A DNA stretch of 64,000 nt from MGBC163016 sp964631345 (lineage in GTDB: Bacteria > Actinomycetota > Coriobacteriia > Coriobacteriales > Eggerthellaceae), in the NCBI GenBank assembly GCA_964631345.1, contig CAZVWE010000005.1, positions 62,001-126,000 of the forward strand. The letters are read 5' to 3'. Positions 1 through 7,759 of this stretch are shown here, in pieces. The notes under the pieces are model-generated. The model was not told the origin of the DNA. It made no database searches and saw only the letters and a list, made by a program, of their open reading frames with translations. A program made the translations under genes and the position numbers. Within the stretch, counting starts at the first letter, position 1; every line of letters begins with the position of its first letter.

Positions 1-936
1 CGCAACAACAGCTGCAATGTTTACTTGACGGTCCTTTTGAGCAGATGTTAATTGCGAAGCCTGAGTGCCGGATTTTTCATTGTCGGAAGCTTCATCACCA
101 GCATTACCAACGCTTTCGCTATCGGATGCTTCATCGTCATCGCTTTCATCATCAGAGCTTGGAACTTCATAGATTGCTGTTAGTTTTATTGCAATCCTTT
201 TCACCTTGCCATAAGTTTGTACATCGAAAACTTTTGGCTGATCAGCAACAGGGATTGCACCGTCAATTTCTGCAAGTTCATAGAATGAAAGCGGTGTTTT
301 ATTTACCCCGAGAGTGAACTCATGTGTGCTATAAAAATTACCTTCATCAAAGATTTTGATCTCAAGATTGCAGTTTTTATCAGTGTAAAACTGCAGCGTT
401 GATATATCTATTGGCTCAGGAAGCCCTACGTAATGGGTATCGGTTGGAGAAGTAATTTTTTCAGATAGAACATTTAAATTATAGAGGCTTAAGGGGTTTT
501 CTGGGTTACTGCCTTCTTCGGTAGATTCGGCTGCCTTGATGGCATCGGTGGCTTCAGCAGATTCAGTGGCTGTGGTAGCGCCAGTAGCATCGGTGGCTTC
601 AGCAGATTTGGCATACTCTTTGAGGGTTGAGCCTCCCAGAGGTTTATGCAGCGAACTGCTTTCGCCAAGAACTGCACGACCAAATTCTTTATCAGCATCG
701 GTTGCACTGGTTCCGTGTGTTTCTCCGGTTTGTTTATTCGTCGGAGAAGTTGATTTGACGATACCGTAATTAGAACTATCGATTGTAAGAGTGAATCCTT
801 CAGAAATATTTGTGGGCTCTAAAGATCGCGTGAACCAAAAACCATAGTTTCCAATAGAAATTTCTATGAGCAGGATTGCGAGGATTACAATCATCCATCC
901 GCGCACACTTTGAAGAATCCGCTCTTTTTTGGTCAT
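1..936 (-). CDS. TM-anchored extracytoplasmic protein, 3' end outside window
   Basis: The frame is open from the ATG at 936 to the window edge (312 codons, no stop), so the C-terminus is missing. A short basic N-terminus (MTKKERIL) is followed by a hydrophobic segment at about residues 14-30, then a long, probably exported region. That region has an Ala/Thr/Glu-rich stretch in which SAEATDA occurs twice, a beta-rich part with hydrophobic alternation resembling discoidin/galactose-binding folds (weak impression), and an acidic Ser/Asp-rich tail. The start overlaps the stop of the upstream VTT gene as ATGA, suggesting translational coupling. Function is unknown; a wall- or membrane-associated role is inferred only from topology. 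Confidence 0.75.
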   Translation of the reverse strand, partial: MTKKERILQSVRGWMIVILAILLIEISIGNYGFWFTRSLEPTNISEGFTLTIDSSNYGIVKSTSPTNKQTGETHGTSATDADKEFGRAVLGESSSLHKPLGGSTLKEYAKSAEATDATGATTATESAEATDAIKAAESTEEGSNPENPLSLYNLNVLSEKITSPTDTHYVGLPEPIDISTLQFYTDKNCNLEIKIFDEGNFYSTHEFTLGVNKTPLSFYELAEIDGAIPVADQPKVFDVQTYGKVKRIAIKLTAIYEVPSSDDESDDDEASDSESVGNAGDEASDNEKSGTQASQLTSAQKDRQVNIAAVVA

Positions 937-1790
937 TTGTCATCCAGTTCGTTTAGCGTGTGTAGATCTTTTGAGGTACGTTTTTCCAGCCAAACCATGA
1001 AACGATTGTAAAACAAAAGGGCAAAAATCGCGATAACAGCCAGCACCAAAAACAAGATTACGCTTTCCCAAATTCGGCCTTCTACCAGGCCATTTGCGGC
1101 ATACGTTGAAACGACAATACCCGGTAAACGGGCGATATTGGTAAGGATTACAAACGTTGAAAACCGCATATCGGAAAGAGGGGTGATGTATGTAAAGACA
1201 TCTTTTGGCATACCCGGGATCAAAAACAAGATAAAGACAACGATGTTGAACTTGCGCGATTGCTCAAATTTGCGGAACTTATCCATCACACTTGCTGGCA
1301 CCATTGATTGAACAAAAGGCGCGCCCAGTTTATGTACAAGCATAAAAACAATCGCGCTAGAAATCACACAGCCAATAAATATAAGGAGCGCCCCAATCCA
1401 GGGGCCGTAAATTATCCCTGCAGCCATTTGCACAACTTCACCAGGAATAAACGCAACAACGATCTGTAAGAATTGAATTGCCAGTACCACAAATATCCCA
1501 CCGACACCGGCATCTCGAATATGCTCAATCACGCGATCTAAACCACCCGGTTCCACAAGTTCGGAGAACATCGGCCATGCAAGCCACACAAGAATTGCCA
1601 TGATGACAAAGAAGGCAATAAGGCCTGCGAATTTAAACTTATTAGCAGCCGAAGAGCCTTTTGAGGAATCAGATGATTTGGAATTGTCGGAAGTATCAAC
1701 CGATTTGTTGTCGGAAGTACTGGCAGGCTTGTTAGTCGGCGCTTCGGCTGACTTATTGGCCATTTGATGATTGTTTGTCGTCTTCGCCAT
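933..1790 (-). CDS. TVP38/TMEM64 (VTT/DedA superfamily) membrane protein
   Basis: 285 aa. A Ser/Asn/Lys-rich cytoplasmic head of about 50 residues precedes several membrane segments. The VTT core is recognisable by the PGEVVQMAAG re-entrant segment, the following GxxxG-rich helix, and FLIPGMPKDV near residue 200. VTT proteins act in membrane lipid homeostasis, and some DedA relatives recycle the undecaprenyl-phosphate carrier; no substrate can be assigned here. The ATG at 1790 has AAGGG five bases upstream and is preferred, although this start overlaps the end of the upstream PRC gene by 38 nt; a second ATG lies at 1763. It overlaps the next gene by ATGA, so the three leftward genes look like one operon. 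Confidence 0.85.
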   Translation of the reverse strand: MAKTTNNHQMANKSAEAPTNKPASTSDNKSVDTSDNSKSSDSSKGSSAANKFKFAGLIAFFVIMAILVWLAWPMFSELVEPGGLDRVIEHIRDAGVGGIFVVLAIQFLQIVVAFIPGEVVQMAAGIIYGPWIGALLIFIGCVISSAIVFMLVHKLGAPFVQSMVPASVMDKFRKFEQSRKFNIVVFILFLIPGMPKDVFTYITPLSDMRFSTFVILTNIARLPGIVVSTYAANGLVEGRIWESVILFLVLAVIAIFALLFYNRFMVWLEKRTSKDLHTLNELDDK

Positions 1791-2808
1791 TTAAACCCTT
1801 TTGAAATTCTTCTTTAAACTTCGAAAACATGCCTGTGGTTCGCCCAATTTGACGACCTGTAACGTAGGCGCCTTTATCTATAGCCTCACCTGCTGTTTTT
1901 GTCACCTTTTTAACTGTTGGTGCAGACTTTTTCACTACTTTCTTATAGGTTGTTTTTGCTTTCTTGTAAGTGGTTTTTGCCTTATCTGCAACAATAGCTG
2001 TTGCTTCGCCAGCAGCTGCAGCAACTCCGCCTTCCACCTTGTTTTGTTTAGCGCAGTCCTCTACAAGAATAGCACCCAGGGATTCGTCGTCTGTTACATC
2101 ATTAGTCTGATATAGACGAGTACCAATTCCGTGGCGAAAACCCTTAATTTCGTCAGCCGGAATTATGCGCCTTCCCAAAAGAGCATTTGCAGTTGATCCT
2201 TGGCTTACTTCAACCTCAATGACTTGACCAGAGTGCGCATCATACTTGACGTTTCCGACCGTTCCCAGCGTGGTTCCATCCTGTGTGACGATTGGCAGAC
2301 CTTCCCAAAGAATGCAGTCATCAAGCTTTATGCCTAAGGCTTTGCAAGCACCCTTTTCTATGGACTGCGGATTTTGGTCTAGGATTATCTTGCCATCTAA
2401 CCGATGAAGACCAAGATATGACACGAACGCATCGCTGCGATGGAACATGAGCGCAATGTCTGGACGCCTCACCATATACCCTACGCAACGCAGATCTTTA
2501 GGGTGAAATACGGCAGCGCGAATATGCCCCATTTTCTTTAGAACTATATTGTCAGGGATTGTGCCGCTCGAAGTTGAGCTGCTTGACGATGTATTGTCTG
2601 ACGTTGTGTCGCTTGCAGCCGTGCGGTTGGTGGTTGTGTCTTTTGATGTCGCCTTGTCGTTTTTAACCGACTTGACGTACCAAACTTTTTTCCCTTCAAA
2701 ATCTTGCGTACTGAGCACAACGGTTGCTTGTTTCACCAGCGAAGGTGTAACACCTGTGTTATCAACTTTGTCTTTATGTGCCGATTTGTTTGTGGTTGCT
2801 TTGGACAT
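1753..2808 (-). CDS. PRC-barrel domain protein with basic C-terminal tail
   Basis: 351 aa. A Ser/Thr-rich region at about residues 50-85 precedes one PRC-like beta-barrel unit (GHIRAAVFHP..., residues 90-150) and a second (GTTLGTVGNVKYD..., residues 175-225). The C-terminus is Lys-rich with the near repeats KTTYKKA and KTTYKKV. PRC barrels occur in RimM, photosynthetic reaction centres and many actinobacterial proteins of unknown role, often binding RNA or proteins. No membrane segment is evident. It is the first gene of the leftward group with the VTT and TM-anchored proteins. The exact role is unknown. Confidence 0.75.
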   Translation of the reverse strand: MSKATTNKSAHKDKVDNTGVTPSLVKQATVVLSTQDFEGKKVWYVKSVKNDKATSKDTTTNRTAASDTTSDNTSSSSSTSSGTIPDNIVLKKMGHIRAAVFHPKDLRCVGYMVRRPDIALMFHRSDAFVSYLGLHRLDGKIILDQNPQSIEKGACKALGIKLDDCILWEGLPIVTQDGTTLGTVGNVKYDAHSGQVIEVEVSQGSTANALLGRRIIPADEIKGFRHGIGTRLYQTNDVTDDESLGAILVEDCAKQNKVEGGVAAAAGEATAIVADKAKTTYKKAKTTYKKVVKKSAPTVKKVTKTAGEAIDKGAYVTGRQIGRTTGMFSKFKEEFQKGLNGEDDKQSSNGQ

Positions 2809-2840
2809 GCTCTGTACGCATCAATTCTGGTTAGGGGACG

Positions 2841-2896
2841 TTTGTCTAGTTTTGTCTAGTTTTGTCTAGTTTAATCGATATGGCTTAATCGATATG
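2841..2896. repeat. Short tandem repeats upstream of the PRC gene
   Basis: Three consecutive copies of the 10-mer TTTGTCTAGT (2841-2870) are followed directly by two copies of a TTAATCGATATG unit spaced at 14 nt (2871-2896). They sit just upstream of the leftward PRC operon, where they could affect its promoter spacing. No protein is encoded. Confidence 0.85.
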
Positions 2897-2906
2897 TCTC
2901 TTATAG

Positions 2907-2940
2907 AAACTGACCCCTGCATATTTGCAGAGGTCAGTTT
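2907..2940 (-). terminator. Hairpin after the YtxH gene
   Basis: A 15-bp stem with one mismatch (2907-2921 and 2926-2940) and a 4-nt loop lies 35 bp beyond the stop of the leftward YtxH gene. Bases at both ends of the stem are A/T-rich, so it could end transcription in either direction, but no long U-run follows on the minus strand. Confidence 0.6.
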
Positions 2941-2975
2941 ACGCCAGGCTTATTGATATAAGTATCGTGAATTAC

Positions 2976-3416
2976 TTATTGTTGCTCAGCTGCAGAGTCA
3001 ACTGCATTTTTAACCTCATCAACTGCTTGTTCTGCCTGGTCAGCAACATTTGGAATTGCATCCTTAACATTTTCAGAAGCTTCATCCACATTGCTCTGAA
3101 CCTGTGCTGCGATGCGCTCACGTGCAGCTTCAATCTTTTGACGAAGTTCGTCATTTTTATCAGCAGCAACTGTAGCACCACGGTTTGCGGCAGCCTTTAC
3201 ATTGTCGACAACCTCAGCACCCTTTTTCTGCGCCTTTGAAAATCCATCCTGGATGTTATCCATAGCTTGATTTCCCAAAGTTTCAGCCTTCTGAGCAATG
3301 CCATTTGCTTGCTCTGCCACCATGTTGCGAGTTTCTTCGCCCGTACGTGGTGCCAAAAGAAGCGCGCCAATTGCTCCAACAATGCCACCAAAAATAAAAG
3401 ACACGTATTTGTTCAT
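2976..3416 (-). CDS. YtxH domain-containing protein
   Basis: 146 aa. The N-terminus MNKYVSFIFGGIVGAIGALLLAPRTGEE is the typical YtxH pattern: a glycine-rich membrane segment ending in LLLAP, then a long amphipathic Ala/Glu/Lys/Gln helix reminiscent of apolipoprotein or LEA-type repeats. YtxH proteins are general stress-associated small membrane proteins of unknown biochemistry. A strong AGGAGG lies five bases before the ATG. It is monocistronic: a hairpin follows, and the gene upstream runs the other way. Confidence 0.85.
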   Translation of the reverse strand: MNKYVSFIFGGIVGAIGALLLAPRTGEETRNMVAEQANGIAQKAETLGNQAMDNIQDGFSKAQKKGAEVVDNVKAAANRGATVAADKNDELRQKIEAARERIAAQVQSNVDEASENVKDAIPNVADQAEQAVDEVKNAVDSAAEQQ

Positions 3417-3659
3417 GACTGCCTCCTGTGTTGCTCCTAGGCCGACATTGCTAACGACCTTGATTTACCTAACAACATCCACAAATTCATTCATATATCC
3501 CGTTAAATTTGCGGAAACGTATAGCAATTATATATTCACTATCCTCAGATATATTTGTTAATCCAGATACATTCCGAATTGCGATACCTTGTTGTTACCT
3601 GGAAGGCAACCAAGTGCCCCAAGGTTATAATCAAGGCATTCAATATGAAAGGAGCAGGT

Positions 3660-5231
3660 GTGTCAGATATTCATTTTGGTACTGACGGATGGCGAGCCAT
3701 CATTGGTGAAGGGTTCACGACAGAAAATGTAGTTAAAGTAGCAGATGCAGCTGCGCGAGTTTTCAAGCAGCAAGCAAATAATGGCACTTTATATATTGGA
3801 CACGATTGTCGCCAAGATGCACATACTTACGCAGCACTTGCTGCACAGGTAGCAGCTGAACATGGATTTAACGTAGTTCTTACTGAGGATTACTGCCCCA
3901 CACCTACTCTTTGCTGGTCAGTTGCACATGATGATGCAGCTATCGGCGGAATCATGTTGACCAGCTCTCACAATCCAGCTGAATATTTAGGAATCAAGCT
4001 TCGCATGGCTGATGGTGGAGCAAGTCCCAAAGAGTTTACTGACATTGTTGAAGTTGAGCTCGATCAAATTAATCAACAAGGTTTCACAAATCCCACGATT
4101 GAAAACCTATCGAAATTATCCGTAGAAGATATAAAAGCTGCACTTGCAAACAACGAGTCGCTTTCTGATTTGGCGAATTCATCTGCAGGCGCAACCGCAG
4201 ACGCAGCTGCAAATTCATCTGCGAACGCAGCTGCAACTTCGGCCGCAGAAACCAACGAAGAAGGTGCATTAAAGTCATACGAAATTCGCAATTTAATGCC
4301 GGCCTACCTGGAGGCTCTTCGCAAACTAGTTGATGTTGAGGTCATAAAAGGCGCGGGTCTTCGCGTTGTGGTTGATCCGCTGTACGGCGCAGGACGCATT
4401 TATCTTGCGGAACTTCTGCGCGATATGGGTGTTCAAGTTATTGAGATTGACAACGAGGAAAACCCAACGTTTGACGGACTGCATCCCGAGCCAATTCCGC
4501 CATGGGTTGATAGAGGTCTTGCAAAGGTGCGCGAGCTTGGTTACGACGCACTATTCATCAACGATGGCGATGCCGATCGTATTGGCGCAGGCGATAGCCA
4601 AGGCAATTTTGTAAATCCACATCGCATAATTACGCTTGTAACACAGCATATGGTTGATCGTGGAGAAACCGGGCGCGTTGTATCAACCATCACAGCAAGT
4701 GCAATGCTTGATAGACTGTGCCGCAAACTTGGACTTGATTACGTGCAGACGCCTGTTGGATTCAAATGGATTTATGGCGAAATGGAAAAAGGCGACGTCA
4801 TGATCGGTGGCGAAGAGTCCGGAGGCATTGGACTTCCGGGACATGTGAAAGAGCGCGATGGGCTTCTTATGGCGCTTTTGCTTACTGAAATGATGGCCCA
4901 ATCTGGCAAAGATTTAGGCACTTTGGTTGCCGAAATGCTTGACGACCTAGGGTCTCTTGAGTTCGCGCGACGTGGGCTTACCGTAACTGATGAGCAGATG
5001 CAGACTTTTCGTGAGCACACAATTGGCGAATTTGCGCCCAATGAGGTGCTAGGGCGCGCAGTTGTTGCAACCGACAGACGCGATGGAGTGAAGTTTTCGC
5101 TAGCAGGCGATGCGTGGGTAATGATGAGGCCATCTGGCACCGAGCCGCTTGTGCGTGTTTATGCAGAAGCGGAGACGCAGGATGAGGTCAACGCATTGCT
5201 CGATTGGGCGGAAAGCGTAGTGTGCGCATAA
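3660..5231 (+). CDS. Phosphoglucomutase/phosphomannomutase family protein
   Basis: Alpha-D-phosphohexomutase that interconverts hexose 1- and 6-phosphates for cell-wall or glycan precursors. About 523 aa. Visible motifs are FGTDGWRAIIGE at the N-terminus, the phosphoserine loop LTSSHNPAEY, the metal loop DGDADR, the sugar-binding loop GGEESGG, and the phosphate-binding RPSGTEPLVRVYAE. An Ala/Ser-rich insert of about 30 residues lies between domains 1 and 2 (around 4180-4260) and is probably a disordered linker. A longer frame exists, but the GTG at 3660 has AAAGGAG five bases upstream and places the family motif right at the N-terminus; the ATG at 3645 overlaps that ribosome-binding site. Substrate specificity cannot be read from sequence. 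Confidence 0.92.
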   Translation: MSDIHFGTDGWRAIIGEGFTTENVVKVADAAARVFKQQANNGTLYIGHDCRQDAHTYAALAAQVAAEHGFNVVLTEDYCPTPTLCWSVAHDDAAIGGIMLTSSHNPAEYLGIKLRMADGGASPKEFTDIVEVELDQINQQGFTNPTIENLSKLSVEDIKAALANNESLSDLANSSAGATADAAANSSANAAATSAAETNEEGALKSYEIRNLMPAYLEALRKLVDVEVIKGAGLRVVVDPLYGAGRIYLAELLRDMGVQVIEIDNEENPTFDGLHPEPIPPWVDRGLAKVRELGYDALFINDGDADRIGAGDSQGNFVNPHRIITLVTQHMVDRGETGRVVSTITASAMLDRLCRKLGLDYVQTPVGFKWIYGEMEKGDVMIGGEESGGIGLPGHVKERDGLLMALLLTEMMAQSGKDLGTLVAEMLDDLGSLEFARRGLTVTDEQMQTFREHTIGEFAPNEVLGRAVVATDRRDGVKFSLAGDAWVMMRPSGTEPLVRVYAEAETQDEVNALLDWAESVVCA

Positions 5232-5309
5232 GCTCAGTGCGCGGCTAGGCAGGCACAGCTAGTTGGCAGACACAGCTAGGCATGCACGCCGAACGTATAA
5301 ACGGTCTTC

Positions 5310-6320
5310 TTAGCGTTCGAAAGCTGGACGCCCAGCTGCGATGCTTACCAACTGATCTAAAACCGCAGGCATAGTTAATCCTGCAGCTTTGCATGCTGTT
5401 GGGAAAAGTGAGTGCGGCGTCATACCTGGAGATACGTCCACCTCAAAACATTTCGCCTGCGCGCCATCCCAAATGAGGTCAATCCTTCCGAGATCACGCA
5501 CGCTATAGGCTCTGTAAACCTCAAGTGCTGCGCGCTCGATTTCTGCACGAATTGCCTCTGCTTGCATAGGATCAGCCGATAAAGATTCCGGCCTGACCGG
5601 ACAATAGAAATCAACCTGATTTTCATCAAGACGAGCCTCTGAGTCATAAAGCTCACGATGCGAAACGATTTCTACCGGCGGCAACGCATGAGCATCCCAA
5701 CCACTTCCAAGAATTGCAACCGAAAGCTCTACGCCTTCAATCCATTGCTCAATATTTACGGCCGAGTCATATGACAGCGCATCTAAAACTGCTTCTCCCA
5801 ATTCATCAGCACTATCAACCTTATGAACACCAAGGGCACTGCCTCCGTGAGCGGGCTTTACGACTACCGGAAAACCACCAGCTACGCGTTCTGGAACAAG
5901 ATCAAGAGCCGTTGCTGCACCCATATTTTGAAACGCATCCTTAGCAATAAAAACGCCTTGTGGCCATGAGGCATCGCCTGAATCTCCGGTAATTTCGCGA
6001 TACTTATTCACACTTGAGTGCAGAGCATCTTTGTTGTATGCACGATGGCAAACACTTGCAGGAGATCCAACAAACGGAACACCAAGAAACTCCAACAGGC
6101 TTTGGATGGTGCCATCTTCGCCATGTTTACCATGGAGTGCGTTGTAAACAACGTCTGGCTTTTCAGAGCGCAATGTTGGAACCAGATCAGAATTGGTATC
6201 AAGAGGAACAACTTTATGTCCGGCTTCTAACAGTGCATCACATACAAGCTTGCCGCTTTCAAGAGAGAAGGTTCGTTCAAATGATTGACCCCCCATTAGC
6301 ACTGCGACTTTCAAAGACAT
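5310..6320 (-). CDS. D-alanine--D-alanine ligase-like ATP-grasp protein (divergent copy)
   Basis: 336 aa ATP-grasp ligase of the Ddl family. The N-terminal GGQSFERTFSLESG keeps the catalytic Glu15 position, GGSALGV covers the Ser of the ATP/substrate loop, and GRIDLIW keeps the active-site Arg. Two differences from normal Ddl are visible. The metal-site motif reads EVDVSPGMT where family members usually have E(V/T)NT.PGMT, and the omega loop lacks the Lys-Tyr pair typical of D-Ala-D-Ala specificity. A second, canonical Ddl lies at 23441-24406. The gene follows an aminotransferase gene by 16 bp, so they are probably cotranscribed. It may have altered acceptor specificity; this is inference. 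Confidence 0.85.
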   Translation of the reverse strand: MSLKVAVLMGGQSFERTFSLESGKLVCDALLEAGHKVVPLDTNSDLVPTLRSEKPDVVYNALHGKHGEDGTIQSLLEFLGVPFVGSPASVCHRAYNKDALHSSVNKYREITGDSGDASWPQGVFIAKDAFQNMGAATALDLVPERVAGGFPVVVKPAHGGSALGVHKVDSADELGEAVLDALSYDSAVNIEQWIEGVELSVAILGSGWDAHALPPVEIVSHRELYDSEARLDENQVDFYCPVRPESLSADPMQAEAIRAEIERAALEVYRAYSVRDLGRIDLIWDGAQAKCFEVDVSPGMTPHSLFPTACKAAGLTMPAVLDQLVSIAAGRPAFER

Positions 6321-6336
6321 GCTGCTTCCTTTCTAT

Positions 6337-7608
6337 TTATGGTTTTATTGCTCCAGCTTCAATGAATATGCGATATAGCGAAAGACGTGACTCGATTACC
6401 TCTGCCAAACGATGAATCGCCTCATCAATGTTTTCCGGACTTTCATAACTAAAGTTTATGCGCATACAATTCTTGCCAGCATTTCCACCTGGATAAAACG
6501 AATCTCCCGGAACATATGTCACGCCCGCTTCCAATGCTTCTGCAAGCATTGACCCTGTGTCTACATAATCTGGAAGAGTTACCCAAATGAACAAACCACC
6601 TTCAGGGTGAGTCCACTTAGCTTCAGGCGGAAAGTATTCCTCAAGGGCTTTCAACATCGCATCACGGCGTTCCGTATACACCTGAAGGAACTTTTGCAGT
6701 GTGCGCTGCCAATTAACGTCTTCAAAATAGTGCTGCACAATTGCCTGATCGAGCGAGCTACCACAAAGATCTGTTCCTTGTTTTACCAGATTGACTTTTG
6801 AAAGCACATGCCTTGGAGCAATAATCCACCCAGTTCTAAGGCCAGGTGCGAAAATCTTAGAGATCGTTCCAAGATAAATCACCTGGTCATCCATGGCTTT
6901 TAGCGGAACACGATGACCGCCTTCAAAACGGATGCGTCCATAAGGATCGTCTTCGATTATCAAAAATCCGTACTCATGTGAAAGTTCAATTAGACGTGCA
7001 CGACGCTCTTGGTTCATCGTAACGCCGCTGGGATTTTGAAAATTCGGAATAACATAAGCAAATTTCAGACGCGGATTTCCTTTTCCTATGCGCTTCAATT
7101 CTTCTTCAAGAAGATCCATGCGCATGCCGTCGGAGTCGCATTCCACACAATGTACATCTGGCTCGTATGCAGAAAACGCCTGTAAGGCACCGAGATATGT
7201 TGGACCTTCCGCAATAATTATGTCGCCTGGATTGATAAATGTTTTCGCGAGCAAATCCAGCGCCTCTTGCGCACCAGATGTAAGCACGACGTTGTCAGGT
7301 TTTGCCCGAATGCCAAGATCACGCACAAGCGAACACACAACTTGACGCGTTTCAGGGCGTCCATCGGTAGAGCCATATTGGCAAGCAACGGCACGATCAT
7401 GGGAGTCTGCCACTGCGGCATGCATTGCCTTGTCAATATCCTCTTTTGGAAGCAAGCGAACATCAGGCATACCACCCGAAAGCGATATCACATCGTCGCG
7501 AGTTGCTGCGGAAAACAAATCTCGCACAGGTGAAGAGCGCATGGTGAGAATACGGTTCGCAATTTTTTTATCCGACGTGTCGAATTCTAGATGAGCTGTG
7601 TTAGACAC
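6337..7608 (-). CDS. PLP-dependent aminotransferase, class I/II
   Basis: 423 aa fold-type I aminotransferase of the 2-aminoadipate/aromatic (LysN/ARO8/MocR-like) group, without a DNA-binding domain. Visible signatures: DVISLSGGMPDVRLLP near the N-terminus, GAQEALDLLAK (phosphate loop), PNFQNPSGV, EDDPYGRIRF, the Schiff-base lysine in GTISKIFAPGLRTGWI, and a C-terminal RINFSYESPENI holding the substrate-carboxylate Arg. It transfers amino groups between amino and 2-oxo acids in the cytoplasm; the substrate is not predictable. It lies 16 bp upstream of the divergent Ddl-like gene, so a joint role in a peptidoglycan precursor is possible but unproven. Confidence 0.9.
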   Translation of the reverse strand: MSNTAHLEFDTSDKKIANRILTMRSSPVRDLFSAATRDDVISLSGGMPDVRLLPKEDIDKAMHAAVADSHDRAVACQYGSTDGRPETRQVVCSLVRDLGIRAKPDNVVLTSGAQEALDLLAKTFINPGDIIIAEGPTYLGALQAFSAYEPDVHCVECDSDGMRMDLLEEELKRIGKGNPRLKFAYVIPNFQNPSGVTMNQERRARLIELSHEYGFLIIEDDPYGRIRFEGGHRVPLKAMDDQVIYLGTISKIFAPGLRTGWIIAPRHVLSKVNLVKQGTDLCGSSLDQAIVQHYFEDVNWQRTLQKFLQVYTERRDAMLKALEEYFPPEAKWTHPEGGLFIWVTLPDYVDTGSMLAEALEAGVTYVPGDSFYPGGNAGKNCMRINFSYESPENIDEAIHRLAEVIESRLSLYRIFIEAGAIKP

Positions 7609-7759
7609 GTTTCCCCCTCTGTCGCATTATGTCAGTTTTGCTGTTGACCTTCGCCCGCTAGTTATTCCTTTGGCGTTGGTCATCGGTTGTTTCTGTGCTG
7701 ACTAGGTATATCTTAATGTCTTGCACATATTTTGGACTTCCCAAGGCATGCATATATAG

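Noticed and set aside
45..769. Plus-strand frames at 45-317 and 536-769
   Set aside because: They lie opposite the open minus-strand gene whose ATGA overlap with the VTT gene and membrane topology make it the real one.
3555..3659. Longer N-terminus of the phosphohexomutase
   Set aside because: No ribosome-binding site; the GTG at 3660 has a strong one and the family motif starts immediately after it.
6014..6415. 133-codon plus-strand frame antisense to the Ddl-like gene
   Set aside because: Overlaps conserved ATP-grasp sequence on the other strand and has unnatural composition.
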